Source: Marinobacterium rhizophilum (GTDB taxonomy: Bacteria > Pseudomonadota > Gammaproteobacteria > Pseudomonadales > Balneatricaceae). Taken from it: a DNA stretch of 64,000 nucleotides. Of this stretch, positions 42,857 through 52,094 are shown piece after piece. How positions within the stretch are numbered: the stretch's first letter is position 1; each line of letters opens with the position of its first letter. The stretch lies in NCBI RefSeq assembly GCF_024397915.1, contig NZ_CP073347.1, positions 1,116,001 through 1,180,000 on the forward strand. The letters are read 5' to 3'. Made by a program: the position numbers and the translations under genes. The notes under the pieces are model-generated. The model searched no databases. It was given only the letters and a program-made list of their open reading frames with translations, and had not been told where the DNA came from.

Positions 42857-43942
42857 TTACCTGATCCGATGCTGATCGATAAAGTTGTAGTCAAAGGTGA
42901 AGCCCAGCCCGGGCGTTCGCGGAATGGCGATTTCACCGTCACTCACCTGCATTTTTTCGCGGTACAGCGGCGCAAACCAGGACACGTGTTCCACCGAGAT
43001 GCAGTTGGCGGCGGAACCGGCGATGCTCAGGCTCTGTTCGGTAAAGATATGGGTTGATACCGGCACATGATAGGCCGACGCCAGCGCCACGGATTTTCTG
43101 AACTCGCTCAAGCCGCCAATGCGCTGCAGGTCAGGCATCAGGATATCCACCGCCCGGGCATCAAGGATGGATTTCATGCCAAAGCGGGTATAGTCGGTCT
43201 CGCCGCTGGCCACCGGAATATTGATCGCTTCAAGAATACGCGCATGGCCGGACAGGTCATGGGCCGACACCGGCTCTTCGAACCAGCCGATGTTGTACTT
43301 CTCGATCTGGCGGGCCAGGCGCATGGCCTGGCGCGGGGTCAGTGACTGGTTGGCGTCGGTCAGGATTTCGATATCCTCCCCCAGCGCCTCGCGCAACGCC
43401 GCCACCCGGGCCACGTCCTCGGCCACGTTGTCCTTGCCAAGACGCAGCTTCACCGAGCGAAAGCCCTGGTCCACGAAGCCGCGGGCTTCGTCCACCAGCT
43501 CATCGATACTGGAAGACAGCCAGAGGCCGCTGCTGGCATAGGCCTTGACGCTGTCGCGACAGGCACCAAACAGCTGGTACAGCGGCAACCCGGCCTTCTT
43601 GCCGATCAGGTCCCACAGGGCGGTATCGATGGCCGAGATCGCCGATACCGCGATGCCCTTTTGACCCACGGGGTTAATGTCGGCCCACATTTTTTCCCAG
43701 ATGCGCTCGACGTAGAGCGCGTTTTCGCCCACCACATGCTGCGCCAGGCTTTTGATCATGCCCTCGAACACCTCAAGGCGTGCCTTGTTGAGCGCGAAAA
43801 TGTAATTCTCGCCCACGAGGCCGCATTCGGTCTCAATGGACACCAGTACACACCCGACGGTGTCGGTACGATGGATCGCGGTGATCATCGGTTTGTCGAG
43901 GGGAACCTCGACCTTTAGCGTTGTTATATTTGCTATCTTCAC
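42857..43942 (-). CDS. mandelate racemase/acid-sugar dehydratase-like enolase-superfamily enzyme
   Basis: 361 aa. Active-site residues fall one position from mandelate racemase numbering: Lys165-x-Arg167 (MR has Lys164-x-Lys166), metal ligands Asp196, Glu222 and Glu248, Asp271/His298 dyad, Glu318. So it is a true MR-subgroup enzyme whose KxR suggests dehydration or epimerisation of an acid sugar or hydroxy acid. Located between proV and GhrA-like genes in one operon. The substrate is not inferable by sequence alone. Confidence 0.9.
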   Translation of the reverse strand: MKIANITTLKVEVPLDKPMITAIHRTDTVGCVLVSIETECGLVGENYIFALNKARLEVFEGMIKSLAQHVVGENALYVERIWEKMWADINPVGQKGIAVSAISAIDTALWDLIGKKAGLPLYQLFGACRDSVKAYASSGLWLSSSIDELVDEARGFVDQGFRSVKLRLGKDNVAEDVARVAALREALGEDIEILTDANQSLTPRQAMRLARQIEKYNIGWFEEPVSAHDLSGHARILEAINIPVASGETDYTRFGMKSILDARAVDILMPDLQRIGGLSEFRKSVALASAYHVPVSTHIFTEQSLSIAGSAANCISVEHVSWFAPLYREKMQVSDGEIAIPRTPGLGFTFDYNFIDQHRIR

Positions 43943-43999
43943 AGCATTGCCCGCCGTCAGAAATTCACATCGATAATGCAGCCCGCAACCGGGCTGCGG

Positions 44000-45067
44000 T
44001 CAGACTTTGCTCGTGCGGTAGAGCGCCGCAATCACCTCGGACTTGTCGAGATAGCCCACCAGGCTTTTGGCCTCGTTCACCACCGGCACGCTGTGCGCAC
44101 CGTTCATCAGCAGGGGCATGACATCCTCTATCGACTGCCCCAGCATGGCTGCACTGGAAACATCGACGGACTGCGGGCTGTAGGACTCATCCCCACTCAC
44201 CCTGGCGCTGGCCACACTGCGCAGCAGATGGCTGACACGGATGGCCTTGGAGCGGTTGACACCGCTGATAAAGGCTTCAACATAGTCATTGGCCGGTCGC
44301 ATCAGGATGTCCGACGGGGTGCCGTCCTGCACCAGTTCGCCGTCTTTCAGAATCGAGATGCGATCGCCGATCTTCAGCGCCTCGTCCAGGTCGTGGGAGA
44401 TAAACACGATGGTCTTTTTCAGCTTGCGCTGCAGCTCCAGCAGCTGATCCTGCATCTCACACTTGATCATCGGGTCCAGGGCGCTGAAGGCCTCATCCAT
44501 CAGCAGAATATCGGGATCGTTCACCAGCGCCCGGGCCAAGCCAACACGCTGCTGCATGCCGCCGGACAGCTGCGACGGGTAATGTTCCTCGACGCCGGCT
44601 AGACCCACCTGCTCCAGCCAGTGCCGTGCCCGGGTTTCGCGCTCGGCCTTGGGGACGCCCTGCACCTTGAGACCAAAGGCGGCATTCTCCAGCACGGTTT
44701 CGTGGGGTAGCAGGCCAAAGCGCTGAAACACCATGCTGATCTTGTTGCGGCGAAAATGCTCCAGCTGCTGCTTGGAATACTCCAGCACGTTCTCGCCATC
44801 CACCACCACCTGGCCACTGGTCGGATCGATCAGGCGGTTGAAGTGGCGGATCAGGGTCGACTTGCCGGAGCCCGACAGCCCCATGATGACGTGGATATGG
44901 CCCGACTCGATCGCCAGGGACACGTCGTTGAGCCCCACCACATGGCCGGTGTTCGCCAGGATATCGCCCTTGCTGGCACCGCCGCGGATCTGCTCCATGG
45001 TCCCCGACGGATTCTCGCCAAAAACCTTGTAAATATTCCGGATTTCGATTTTGTAGTTCGTGGTCAT
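44000..45067 (-). CDS. proV: glycine betaine/proline ABC transporter ATP-binding protein
   Basis: 355 aa. Walker A GLSGSGKSTLIRHF, signature LSGGMQQRVGLARAL, Walker B DILLMDEAFSALDP, H-loop ISHDLDEAL. After residue ~265 there is a CBS domain (AIRVSHLLRS... SVPVVNEAKSLVGYLDKSEV), typical of OpuA/ProV ATPases that sense ionic strength. It is translated 12 bases after proW and is the second gene of the operon. Powers uptake of a betaine. Confidence 0.95.
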   Translation of the reverse strand: MTTNYKIEIRNIYKVFGENPSGTMEQIRGGASKGDILANTGHVVGLNDVSLAIESGHIHVIMGLSGSGKSTLIRHFNRLIDPTSGQVVVDGENVLEYSKQQLEHFRRNKISMVFQRFGLLPHETVLENAAFGLKVQGVPKAERETRARHWLEQVGLAGVEEHYPSQLSGGMQQRVGLARALVNDPDILLMDEAFSALDPMIKCEMQDQLLELQRKLKKTIVFISHDLDEALKIGDRISILKDGELVQDGTPSDILMRPANDYVEAFISGVNRSKAIRVSHLLRSVASARVSGDESYSPQSVDVSSAAMLGQSIEDVMPLLMNGAHSVPVVNEAKSLVGYLDKSEVIAALYRTSKV

Positions 45068-45079
45068 AATGGAGTCCGC

Positions 45080-45943
45080 TCAGCTGTTGGTATGCAGGTG
45101 CGCCTGGGCCCGTTTGCCATAGGCCTGGGTGATGCGGTCAAACACCACCGCCAGAATCACGATGGCGATACCTGCCAGCAGGCCACGCCCCACTTCCAGC
45201 CGGGTAATGCCCTGCAACACCTGGTAGCCCAGCCCCTGGGCACCGATCATCGAGGCCACCACCACCATGGCCAGCGCCATCATGGTGGCCTGGTTGATGC
45301 CCGCCATGATGTTCGGTAATGCCAGCGGCATCTGTACCCACACCAGTTTTTGCATCCGGTTGGCACCGAAGGACTCGGCCGCCTCCATGATTTCGGTATC
45401 CACCATGCGAATACCCAGGTCCGTCAGGCGGATCAGTGGCGGCACCGCGTAGATTACCGTCGCCAGCACCGCCGGAATCTTGCCCGGGCCGAACAGCATG
45501 ATGGCGGGAATCAGGTACACGAAGCTCGGCATGGTCTGCATGATATCCAGCACCGGCAGCATCATTGAACGGAAACGATTGGACCAGGACATGAAGATGC
45601 CCAGCGGAACACCCACCAGGATCGATATCAGGGTACAGACAAGCATCAGCGCCAGGGTACGCATGCCGTCTTCCCACAGGCCGAGAAAGCCCATGACCAG
45701 CATGGCACCACAGAGCAAGGCCACCAGTGACCACTTGCGGGCGCCGGCGTAGGCCACCGCCCCCACCAGTGCGACAATCAGCCACCAGGGGCTGCTCAGC
45801 AGCATCGATTCAAACAGGTTCAGCAGCTGCAGGAAGGGGTTGAATAGCTGCTCTAGAAATGTCGCCCACTCGATAACGAAAACATCGACAAAGTCATCGA
45901 TGCCACCTCTGAATACTCTGGGATCAACCAGTTCTGGAAACAT
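45080..45943 (-). CDS. proW: glycine betaine/proline ABC transporter permease
   Basis: 287-aa inner-membrane permease with about six helices. The EAA loop ESFGANRMQKLVWVQMPLALPNIMAGINQATMMAL is intact. Closest in layout to ProW/OpuAB. First gene of the minus-strand operon. No binding protein is encoded in this operon; one of the three ProX-like proteins elsewhere in the window presumably serves it. Confidence 0.95.
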   Translation of the reverse strand: MFPELVDPRVFRGGIDDFVDVFVIEWATFLEQLFNPFLQLLNLFESMLLSSPWWLIVALVGAVAYAGARKWSLVALLCGAMLVMGFLGLWEDGMRTLALMLVCTLISILVGVPLGIFMSWSNRFRSMMLPVLDIMQTMPSFVYLIPAIMLFGPGKIPAVLATVIYAVPPLIRLTDLGIRMVDTEIMEAAESFGANRMQKLVWVQMPLALPNIMAGINQATMMALAMVVVASMIGAQGLGYQVLQGITRLEVGRGLLAGIAIVILAVVFDRITQAYGKRAQAHLHTNS

Positions 45944-46216
45944 GATCGCAAATCCTCATCGGGCCCAGGCACCGCCTGGGCTACTGAACGATAGTGTTTT
46001 TATAGCTTTCCGGCGGGTTACCAAGCACAGTGTCCCGCCGCTAAAACCATCCTATGTCAGAGACAGGATTATTAAAATTTAATAGTTTTCCATTACTCGT
46101 TAAATTATTTTTATAGCGCCACGCGTACCCTTTACCCTCCCCTGCAGCGCGCATCCTGGGTGCTGACATCGGCCTGGCGCACCGCCATGGGGCACCCATT
46201 CAGGGCATCGGCAGGT
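45944..46216. promoter_or_regulatory. proW upstream region
   Basis: 273 bases before proW on the minus strand, AT-rich at 46050-46115 (GGATTATTAAAATTTAATAG, CGTTAAATTATTTTTATAG). It must hold the operon promoter. No gene. Confidence 0.45.
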
Positions 46217-47092
46217 CTAACCCCGGCGCAGACTCATCGCATAGAGGCCGCTCAAAATCACCACCGAGGCGCCGAGCAGCGTGCCGGTGTCGGGAAATTC
46301 GCCAAAGAAGGCCACACCAAACAGGGTGGCAAAGACCAGCAGGCTGTAATTGAACGGCTGCAGCGTGGAGGCCGAGGTGCACTCCAGCGCCTTGACCAGC
46401 AACAGGTGACCGAGGATTCCCGTCACCGAGATGATGCCCAGCATGTACCACTGCTCCGGGGCCGGTGGACGCCAGCTCGACAGCCCGAAACTGGTTGCGA
46501 CCACGGACCCTACCAGGGCCATGTAGAGGGTACTGGTGGTAAAGCTGTCGGTGCGGCTGACCCTGCGCGTCAGGAGGTTATAGATCGCAAAGGCAAAGGC
46601 GGCCGTCAGTGCAATCAGCGCTTCTGGCTTGAATACGCCCAAGCCTGGCCTGAGAATAATCAGAGTGCCTATAAAGCCCACCGCCACCGCCAGCCAGCGC
46701 TGCCAACCGACCCGCTCTCCCAGCACCGGCCCCGCCAGCGCAATGGCCAGCAGCGGGAAGGCTGCCAGCAGCGCATGGGCCTCGGCCAGCGCCAGGTAGC
46801 GCAGGGACAGGTTGAAAAGCGCGATCTCGCCCACGGCCAGCAGGGAGCGCAGCAGCTGCAGTCGCGGCTGGCCACTGCATACCGCTTTTGCCAGCCCGCC
46901 CCGATAGTGCGCATACCCCAGGGCAAATACGGCGAACACCCAGTAACGCACCATCAGCAGCTGGCTCACCGCCAGATCCTGTACCAACACCTTGGTGATG
47001 GCGTCCTGGCCGGCGAACACCAGCATTGCCAGCAAACACAGCAGCACCCCTCGCCGGCTGGTGTCGCTGGACAGCTGTACGGATAGGTCCAT
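46217..47092 (-). CDS. EamA/DMT-family transporter (10-TM)
   Basis: 291-aa membrane protein with ten predicted helices, two EamA repeats, ending in a short basic tail. Segments such as AFAIYNLLTRRVSRTDSFTTSTLYMALVGS and LQPFNYSLLVFATLFGVAFFGEFP are typical of the drug/metabolite transporter family. It likely exports or imports a small amino acid or metabolite. It follows the second M24 gene at 119 bases on the same strand and may be co-transcribed. Confidence 0.88.
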   Translation of the reverse strand: MDLSVQLSSDTSRRGVLLCLLAMLVFAGQDAITKVLVQDLAVSQLLMVRYWVFAVFALGYAHYRGGLAKAVCSGQPRLQLLRSLLAVGEIALFNLSLRYLALAEAHALLAAFPLLAIALAGPVLGERVGWQRWLAVAVGFIGTLIILRPGLGVFKPEALIALTAAFAFAIYNLLTRRVSRTDSFTTSTLYMALVGSVVATSFGLSSWRPPAPEQWYMLGIISVTGILGHLLLVKALECTSASTLQPFNYSLLVFATLFGVAFFGEFPDTGTLLGASVVILSGLYAMSLRRG

Positions 47093-47117
47093 TCCTTACT
47101 CCTCATTACCCGCATAA

Positions 47118-47207
47118 CCGATTACGTCAGCAGGTCCTGCTCCAACGGGTAGCCTGCCAGCCTTTGATAACCACTGGCGGTTTTCCTCAACCACGCCATC
47201 ATAACCG
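47118..47207 (-). pseudogene. mosaic remnant of a duplicated M24 gene end
   Basis: Positions 47118-47180 are a diverged copy of the 3' end of the next gene (47208-47270). They are followed directly by 47181-47207, which matches 47351-47377 (GVVEEN coding region, one mismatch). The pieces are joined in an order that requires a deletion of about 80 bases, as expected after duplication and internal loss. No intact protein. Confidence 0.75.
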
Positions 47208-47211
47208 CCGA

Positions 47212-48414
47212 TTACATCAGCAATTCCTGCTCAAACGGGTAGGTCGTCAGCCGTTCATAACCGCTGGCGGTAACCCGCACCATCTCTTCGAGCTTGACGC
47301 CGACATCGCCGCCCAGGGCACCGGAGTAGCTCTCGACACAGAGCACCATGTTTTCCTCAACCACGCCGTCATAACCGCTGTGCGCCCAGTCCTCGGCGTA
47401 GTAAATCTTGGGATACTCGTCGCACAGCCCTGCACCGTGAAACGAACACACATAGCGGTTCGCCTGGTACTGCGGCGCCCGCTGCCAGGCCCTGTCCCGC
47501 AGCTCACTGAAACGGATACCCGGCCGGATCAGGGCCATATTGTGATGAATCTCGTCATAGGCATGGCGGTAGGCCGCGCGCTGCTGCTCAGTGCCGGCGC
47601 CACCTCCGCAAATCCAGGAACGGGAAATATCGGCGATATAGCCCATGGGACCGATCATGTCGGTGTCGAAGGCCACCATGTCGCCTGCGTCGATAACCCG
47701 GTGTGAGCTCTCCTGCAACCAGGGGTTGGTGCGGGGCCCGGAGGACAGCATGCGGCCTTCGATCCAGTTGCCGCCATGGGCCACATTGACCTGGTGCAGT
47801 ACCGACCAGAGCTGGTTCTCGGTGATGCCAGGGCGCATGCTTTGGCGCATCAGCTGCATGCCATACTCGGCCACCGCCACCGCGTGGCGCATGCAGGCAA
47901 TCTCGATATCGGCCTTGATCAGCCTGGCACGCTCCAGCAGGCATTCGGCATCCACCAGCTGCAGATTCTGTACACGCAGGGCCTGGTTGACCCCCGGACC
48001 GAAGCGCTCCAGCGCCACCGCCTGGCCGCCCTCGCCCAGCCTGTGCTCGGCCATGAAGTCGAGTACGGCCTTGGCAAAGCGCCCACTGTTACGCTCGGGA
48101 TCAAGGCCGCCGTCGAAGGGTGTCAGAAAGTCGGGGCGGCGATACTCCTGCACATTGGGCCATTCCCGCCCCGTGGCGCCATGCATGACCAGCGGCCCCT
48201 CCAGCGGTACGAACAGGTAGCAGGTCGGGATATGCGACTGGAACAGCTGGTACTCGTCAAAATTGATCGCATACCTCAGGCTGACGGGGTTATTCAGCAC
48301 ACAGAGGGAAACTCCCTGGCGAGACATCTCGGCCCGTATGCGGGCCAGGCGATAATCACACAGGGCCTGTATGTCCTTATCAGAAAGAGCGGGGGCCTTG
48401 ATCAACTCAATCAT
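47212..48414 (-). CDS. M24-family metalloenzyme resembling DMSP lyase DddP, copy 2
   Basis: 400 aa from the ATG of MIELIKAPALSDKDI; a frame extension to 48504 is unsupported. Pita-bread metalloenzyme whose metal ligands Asp250, Asp262, His326, Glu361 and Glu376 and catalytic-type Asp332 repeat the DddP spacing exactly (12, 35 and 15 residues), with Tyr321 five before the His. Conserved runs GRMLSSGPRTNPW and FDTDMIGPMGYIADISRSW. It is divergent from a LysR and followed by EamA. It is clearly a paralogue of 35082-36329 but lacks the YATDS motif (RYAINF instead), so its substrate may differ. Confidence 0.83.
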   Translation of the reverse strand: MIELIKAPALSDKDIQALCDYRLARIRAEMSRQGVSLCVLNNPVSLRYAINFDEYQLFQSHIPTCYLFVPLEGPLVMHGATGREWPNVQEYRRPDFLTPFDGGLDPERNSGRFAKAVLDFMAEHRLGEGGQAVALERFGPGVNQALRVQNLQLVDAECLLERARLIKADIEIACMRHAVAVAEYGMQLMRQSMRPGITENQLWSVLHQVNVAHGGNWIEGRMLSSGPRTNPWLQESSHRVIDAGDMVAFDTDMIGPMGYIADISRSWICGGGAGTEQQRAAYRHAYDEIHHNMALIRPGIRFSELRDRAWQRAPQYQANRYVCSFHGAGLCDEYPKIYYAEDWAHSGYDGVVEENMVLCVESYSGALGGDVGVKLEEMVRVTASGYERLTTYPFEQELLM

Positions 48415-48803
48415 GTTTAGTGTTCCCTGAAGGCATCCAAAGTCGCAAGTATCTGCGCCCAAACGGGCAGAAACAAACCAAAGTTTTTGATCACTGACAT
48501 TCAAAAAATCGATGCCAGCTGCGATTTAAAAGCCATGCATAATCGCAGCCAGGGGCTTGCCCCGGCATCACGCGAGAAACCGCCTAAGTCATTGACCACA
48601 AAGGCTTGTGAAACATGCCGTGCGGCGCCGGGTCACAACCACCAGTGAGGCCAAAGGCTCTGTTTGGCGCCCCGAAAAATGAACAAAATGGAGTGACGAG
48701 TTACCTGTTTGCGACATGCATGCAATTCGCCGCCATCAGGCCTTGCTTTAATGACATACTTCTTCAGAATTGAATGCCTTGTTTATCTCCCGGGTCTTAG
48801 CTG
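48415..48803. promoter_or_regulatory. divergent promoter region, M24 copy 2 / LysR B
   Basis: 389 bases. Contains ATTCAAAAAATCGAT at 48499-48513, an exact copy of the word at 38166-38180. No supported gene. Confidence 0.5.
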
Positions 48804-49667
48804 ATGAATATAAGCCATATGCGCGCCTTTCTCGAAGTCGCCACCAGCGGCAGCTTTCAGCTGGCATCCGAGCGACTGCATATCACCCAGTCTACGGTCA
48901 GTGCACGCATCAAGGTGCTGGAAAGCCAGCTCGGGCAAACGCTGTTTTTGCGCAAGCGCGAGGGCTCGGAGCTGACCCTGGCCGGACGCCAGTTCATGCG
49001 TTTCGCCCACACGGCGGTACGTGCCTGGGAGCAGGCGCGCCAGGAAGTCGGCCTGCCGGAAGAACTGAGTGCGATGATTTCACTGGGCATTCAGATGAAC
49101 CTCTGGGATCAGATAACCCCGGCCTGGATCGAGCTCATGCAGGAACAGCATCCCCATGTCGGCACCCGGGTCACGGCCGACTACTCCGCCAGCCTGCTGG
49201 AACAGCTCAGCAGCGGCCTGATTGACCTGGCGATTACCTACATTCCGCGCCAGCAGGCCGACCTGATCTGCGAGCCGCTGATCGATGATCAGCTGATTCT
49301 GGTTTCGACCGAACCACGCAAGGTTACCCGTCACTGGATGCCCGACTACATCTATATAGACTGGGGCGACGAGTTCCGGGCCGCCCACAACCTGGCCTAC
49401 CCGGAAACCCGGGCACCCAAGCTGTCCGTGGGCCTGGGGATGCTGGGGCTGGACTATATTCTCAAGTTCGGCGGCACCGCCTACTTCCCCGCACGGTCAG
49501 TCGAGGCCCTGTTACAGCAGGGCACCTTGCACCGCATCGACGAGGCCCCCACCTTCCAGCGCCCCGCCTACCTGATATACCCACGGGTGCCCTCCGATGC
49601 GCAACTGCTGGAGACCGCCATCAGCCTGCTGAAACATGTGGTCGCCGGTATTACCCGCTCAGTCTGA
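48804..49667 (+). CDS. LysR-family transcriptional regulator B
   Basis: 287 aa, paralogue of LysR A (39650). The HTH region ASERLHITQSTVSARIKVLE is strong; effector domain follows. Start ATG of MNISHMRAF, after TCTTAGCTG. It is divergent from M24 copy 2, the classical layout of a LysR with its target. A shared terminator follows. Confidence 0.92.
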   Translation: MNISHMRAFLEVATSGSFQLASERLHITQSTVSARIKVLESQLGQTLFLRKREGSELTLAGRQFMRFAHTAVRAWEQARQEVGLPEELSAMISLGIQMNLWDQITPAWIELMQEQHPHVGTRVTADYSASLLEQLSSGLIDLAITYIPRQQADLICEPLIDDQLILVSTEPRKVTRHWMPDYIYIDWGDEFRAAHNLAYPETRAPKLSVGLGMLGLDYILKFGGTAYFPARSVEALLQQGTLHRIDEAPTFQRPAYLIYPRVPSDAQLLETAISLLKHVVAGITRSV

Positions 49668-49723
49668 GTGCCCGTCCCTCACCGCCCCCTTGTTGATACT
49701 TAACTGGCTGTTGAAGCCTGATA

Positions 49724-49758
49724 CAAAAATGCCCGGGCAGGTTATGCCCGGGCAAAAA
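49724..49758. terminator. bidirectional terminator after LysR B
   Basis: TGCCCGGGCA-ggtta-TGCCCGGGCA hairpin flanked by A5 runs on both sides (T5 on either strand). Serves both LysR B (plus) and the aldolase (minus). Confidence 0.85.
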
Positions 49759-49831
49759 TGAGGTGCACCACAGGTGATCGCCAGGCGCCGGCGCTGCATC
49801 CTGCAGCCACCGGCGCCCCGTATAGAAGCTG

Positions 49832-50587
49832 CTAGTACTTGTAGGACGGGTCCTTCCTGTCGAGCAAACGCAGCATGGCCGGCCACTCGTACTTGCCCGC
49901 CGGGAAGCTCTCGTACTGCTTGCTGGCCTTCTCCCACAGTGCCGGCGAGGTTTTCACCAGCGGCAGGCCAGTGGCGCAGGCCTGCAACATCACCTGGCAG
50001 GCACGCACCAGGTAGTACATGTTGATAAAGCATTCGCCGGCGGTTTCACCCACGGTCAGGAAACCGTGGTTGCGCATGATCATGCACTTGTTGTCACCCA
50101 GGTTATCGGCCAGACGCTGACTCTCGTCGGTATCCACCGACAGCCCTTCCCAGTCGTGGTAGCTGATCTTGCCGTACAGCATCGAGGAATCCTGCACCAG
50201 GTGCACCACTTCTTCGATTGCCGTGGCCGCCATCGCCGCCGGGGCGTGGGAATGGAACACGAACTTGGCGTTGGGGATGCTGTTGTGAATACCCTTGTGA
50301 ATCACGAAGCCCGCGGTATTAACGTCCGGCGGACCATCCAGCACGTTGCCATCCTGGTCGATTTTAATGAGGTTGGAGGCGGTAATTTCGGTGTTGTGCA
50401 GGCCAAAGTGGTTCATCAGGAAATTGTGACCGCCGCCGGGCACGCGCGCGGTGATATGGTTCCAGACAATATCGTCATAGCCATAGTCATGGGCCAGGCG
50501 GTGCATCGCGGCCAGATCGACCCGCACCTGCCATTCTTCATCGGTAAAACGGGCCCCTGAGGATGTCGCCCCGGTAAATTCAGCCAT
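49832..50587 (-). CDS. class II aldolase/adducin-family protein
   Basis: 251-aa zinc-dependent class II aldolase-like protein. Zinc-binding His pair in the FVFHSHAPAAMA segment; third His in CMIMRNHGFLTVGET. It catalyses retro-aldol or decarboxylation of sugar or hydroxy-acid phosphates in known members; in proline-betaine context it might split a hydroxylated product. It is preceded 48 bases upstream by the tautomerase gene. Confidence 0.87.
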   Translation of the reverse strand: MAEFTGATSSGARFTDEEWQVRVDLAAMHRLAHDYGYDDIVWNHITARVPGGGHNFLMNHFGLHNTEITASNLIKIDQDGNVLDGPPDVNTAGFVIHKGIHNSIPNAKFVFHSHAPAAMAATAIEEVVHLVQDSSMLYGKISYHDWEGLSVDTDESQRLADNLGDNKCMIMRNHGFLTVGETAGECFINMYYLVRACQVMLQACATGLPLVKTSPALWEKASKQYESFPAGKYEWPAMLRLLDRKDPSYKY

Positions 50588-50635
50588 GTTCTGTGCTCCA
50601 TTTGTGTGAATTGATGTTATTGAACCGACGGGGAC

Positions 50636-51007
50636 TCAGGCGACTTCGCCACCGCTAAAGGCCTGGCCCCTGGGAATATCGCGATACTCTACAAAGATCT
50701 GCTGCAGAGGCAGCCCCAGGGACGCCGCCGCCGCGCGGGCCGTGGCGCCCAGCACGGCGGCCTTTAGCTCAGCCGTTCTGCCCTCGAGCGCGGTAATCGA
50801 AATCAGCACCGCAGCCCGGTTCCCATCCTCCGCTCCCCACACCTGCCCGCCTTCAGCGTAGGTGCCGGCCGACACGGGCTGGAACAGTGCCCAGCACCAA
50901 TCCTGGGGGATGCCCAGGGCAGCCGCGGCGGCCGCCGTACAATCGGTCAGTAATGTATCAATACTGCGCCCGGTGGGCACAATCGCCTGTATACGAAGGG
51001 TTGGCAC
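50636..51007 (-). CDS. tautomerase-family protein (4-oxalocrotonate/MIF type)
   Basis: 123 aa from the GTG at 51007; GGAGG lies eight bases upstream. After fMet removal the chain starts with Pro1, the catalytic base of tautomerases (PTLRIQAIVPTGRS). Two beta-alpha-beta halves are visible, one ending near residue 63 and a second TALEGRTAELKAAV to IFVEYRDIPRGQAF. An upstream frame extension to 51106 overlaps the ProX-like stop and is rejected. Likely isomerises a keto-enol intermediate; it precedes the aldolase. Confidence 0.82.
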   Translation of the reverse strand: MPTLRIQAIVPTGRSIDTLLTDCTAAAAAALGIPQDWCWALFQPVSAGTYAEGGQVWGAEDGNRAAVLISITALEGRTAELKAAVLGATARAAAASLGLPLQQIFVEYRDIPRGQAFSGGEVA

Positions 51008-51086
51008 GCTGAAAGCCTCCTGCAACCTTGTTGTTAAAAACCGCCGGGGTGCGCCACCACAGCGCAGCCCGCCATCAAGCCCCCTG

Positions 51087-52094
51087 TTAGTTGGCCTGGC
51101 TTGCAATCACCTTGTCGGCGACATCCGCTGGCACCCAGGTAGTCCAGACGTCCTGATAGTTTTTCAGGAAGTACTCGGCCACTTCTTCAGACTCCGCCCG
51201 GTTTTCAGCCCCCCAAGCCAGCAATTTATTTACGGTTGCGGTTTCAAACTGTACCTTGCCCAGGAATTCATAGATCAGGGGCGCGCTGGTCTGTACCTCG
51301 CCGGCCACCAGGGTAATTACCTTGGCCTTCGGATAACCGCCCGCCGTGGGGTTCTCACAGGCTTCTTCGTAATTGCAGGCATCACGCTGTGCATCAAAGT
51401 CGTTCATTTCCAGCCGCACCATCTCGTATTGACCCATGATGGCGGACGGTGCCCAGTAATAGAAAAAGACCGGTTTCTTGCGCTTGTAGTTTGAGGCAAT
51501 AGAGGCATCCAGCGCCGCTGATGAGCCCGCCGAATACAGATTGTAGTGCTTGTCCAGACCGTAGCCACGCATCAGGTTGGTGCTCATGGTCTCATTGGCC
51601 CAGCCCGGCAAGCTGTTGTAGAAGCGCCCTTTGTCGGGATTGTCTGCATCCTCGAACAGATGGCTGTACTTGGCCATGTCCGCTACGGTTTTGATATCCG
51701 GGTATTCATCACTCAGATACTTGGGAATCCACCAGGCATCGACACCACCTTCGCTGAAAATATCGCCCGCCACCGAAATAGCATTCTTTTCCTCACCTTC
51801 TGCCAGAATTTCAGTGATATTGCTGCTCCAGACTTCAGGCGCAATATGCGGACGCCCCTTGTTCAGCATGGTCGTTGCGGTCGGCACTGTATCGCCTGGG
51901 ATCAGCTCAGTCTTGCAGCCATAGCCCTCGACCAGAATAATGGACTCGATATGGGCGATGGCGGACGCCGAGGCCCAGCTCATGTTGGCGATCTGAATGG
52001 GTTCGTCCAGTTCGCAGTTGGCGTAGGCGGAAACAGAGCCGGTAGCCAGGGCTGCCGTGGCGAGGAGAGTACCCAGTTTGCTGGTCGTGTTCAT
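51087..52094 (-). CDS. ProX-type periplasmic betaine/proline-binding protein, copy 2
   Basis: 335-aa OpuAC-family binding protein with a signal peptide (KLGTLLATAALATGSVSAYA). Mature part NCELDEPIQIANMSWASASA; cage region GGVDAWWIPKYLSDEYPDIKTV; YWAPSAIMGQYEMVRLE. It differs from copies 1 and 3 at PGWANETMSTNLM, where they have PPGWGCEIVN; the cage may be tuned to another ligand. It is transcribed towards the tautomerase and aldolase genes, all on the minus strand, and likely leads that operon. Confidence 0.92.
   Translation of the reverse strand: MNTTSKLGTLLATAALATGSVSAYANCELDEPIQIANMSWASASAIAHIESIILVEGYGCKTELIPGDTVPTATTMLNKGRPHIAPEVWSSNITEILAEGEEKNAISVAGDIFSEGGVDAWWIPKYLSDEYPDIKTVADMAKYSHLFEDADNPDKGRFYNSLPGWANETMSTNLMRGYGLDKHYNLYSAGSSAALDASIASNYKRKKPVFFYYWAPSAIMGQYEMVRLEMNDFDAQRDACNYEEACENPTAGGYPKAKVITLVAGEVQTSAPLIYEFLGKVQFETATVNKLLAWGAENRAESEEVAEYFLKNYQDVWTTWVPADVADKVIASQAN

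Noticed and set aside
47212..48414. ectoine hydrolase DoeA for the M24 proteins
   Set aside because: The conserved GPRTNPW and FDTD(x)9-10D signatures and Asp after HGxG fit DddP better; no ectoine genes (doeB, ectABC) are nearby.
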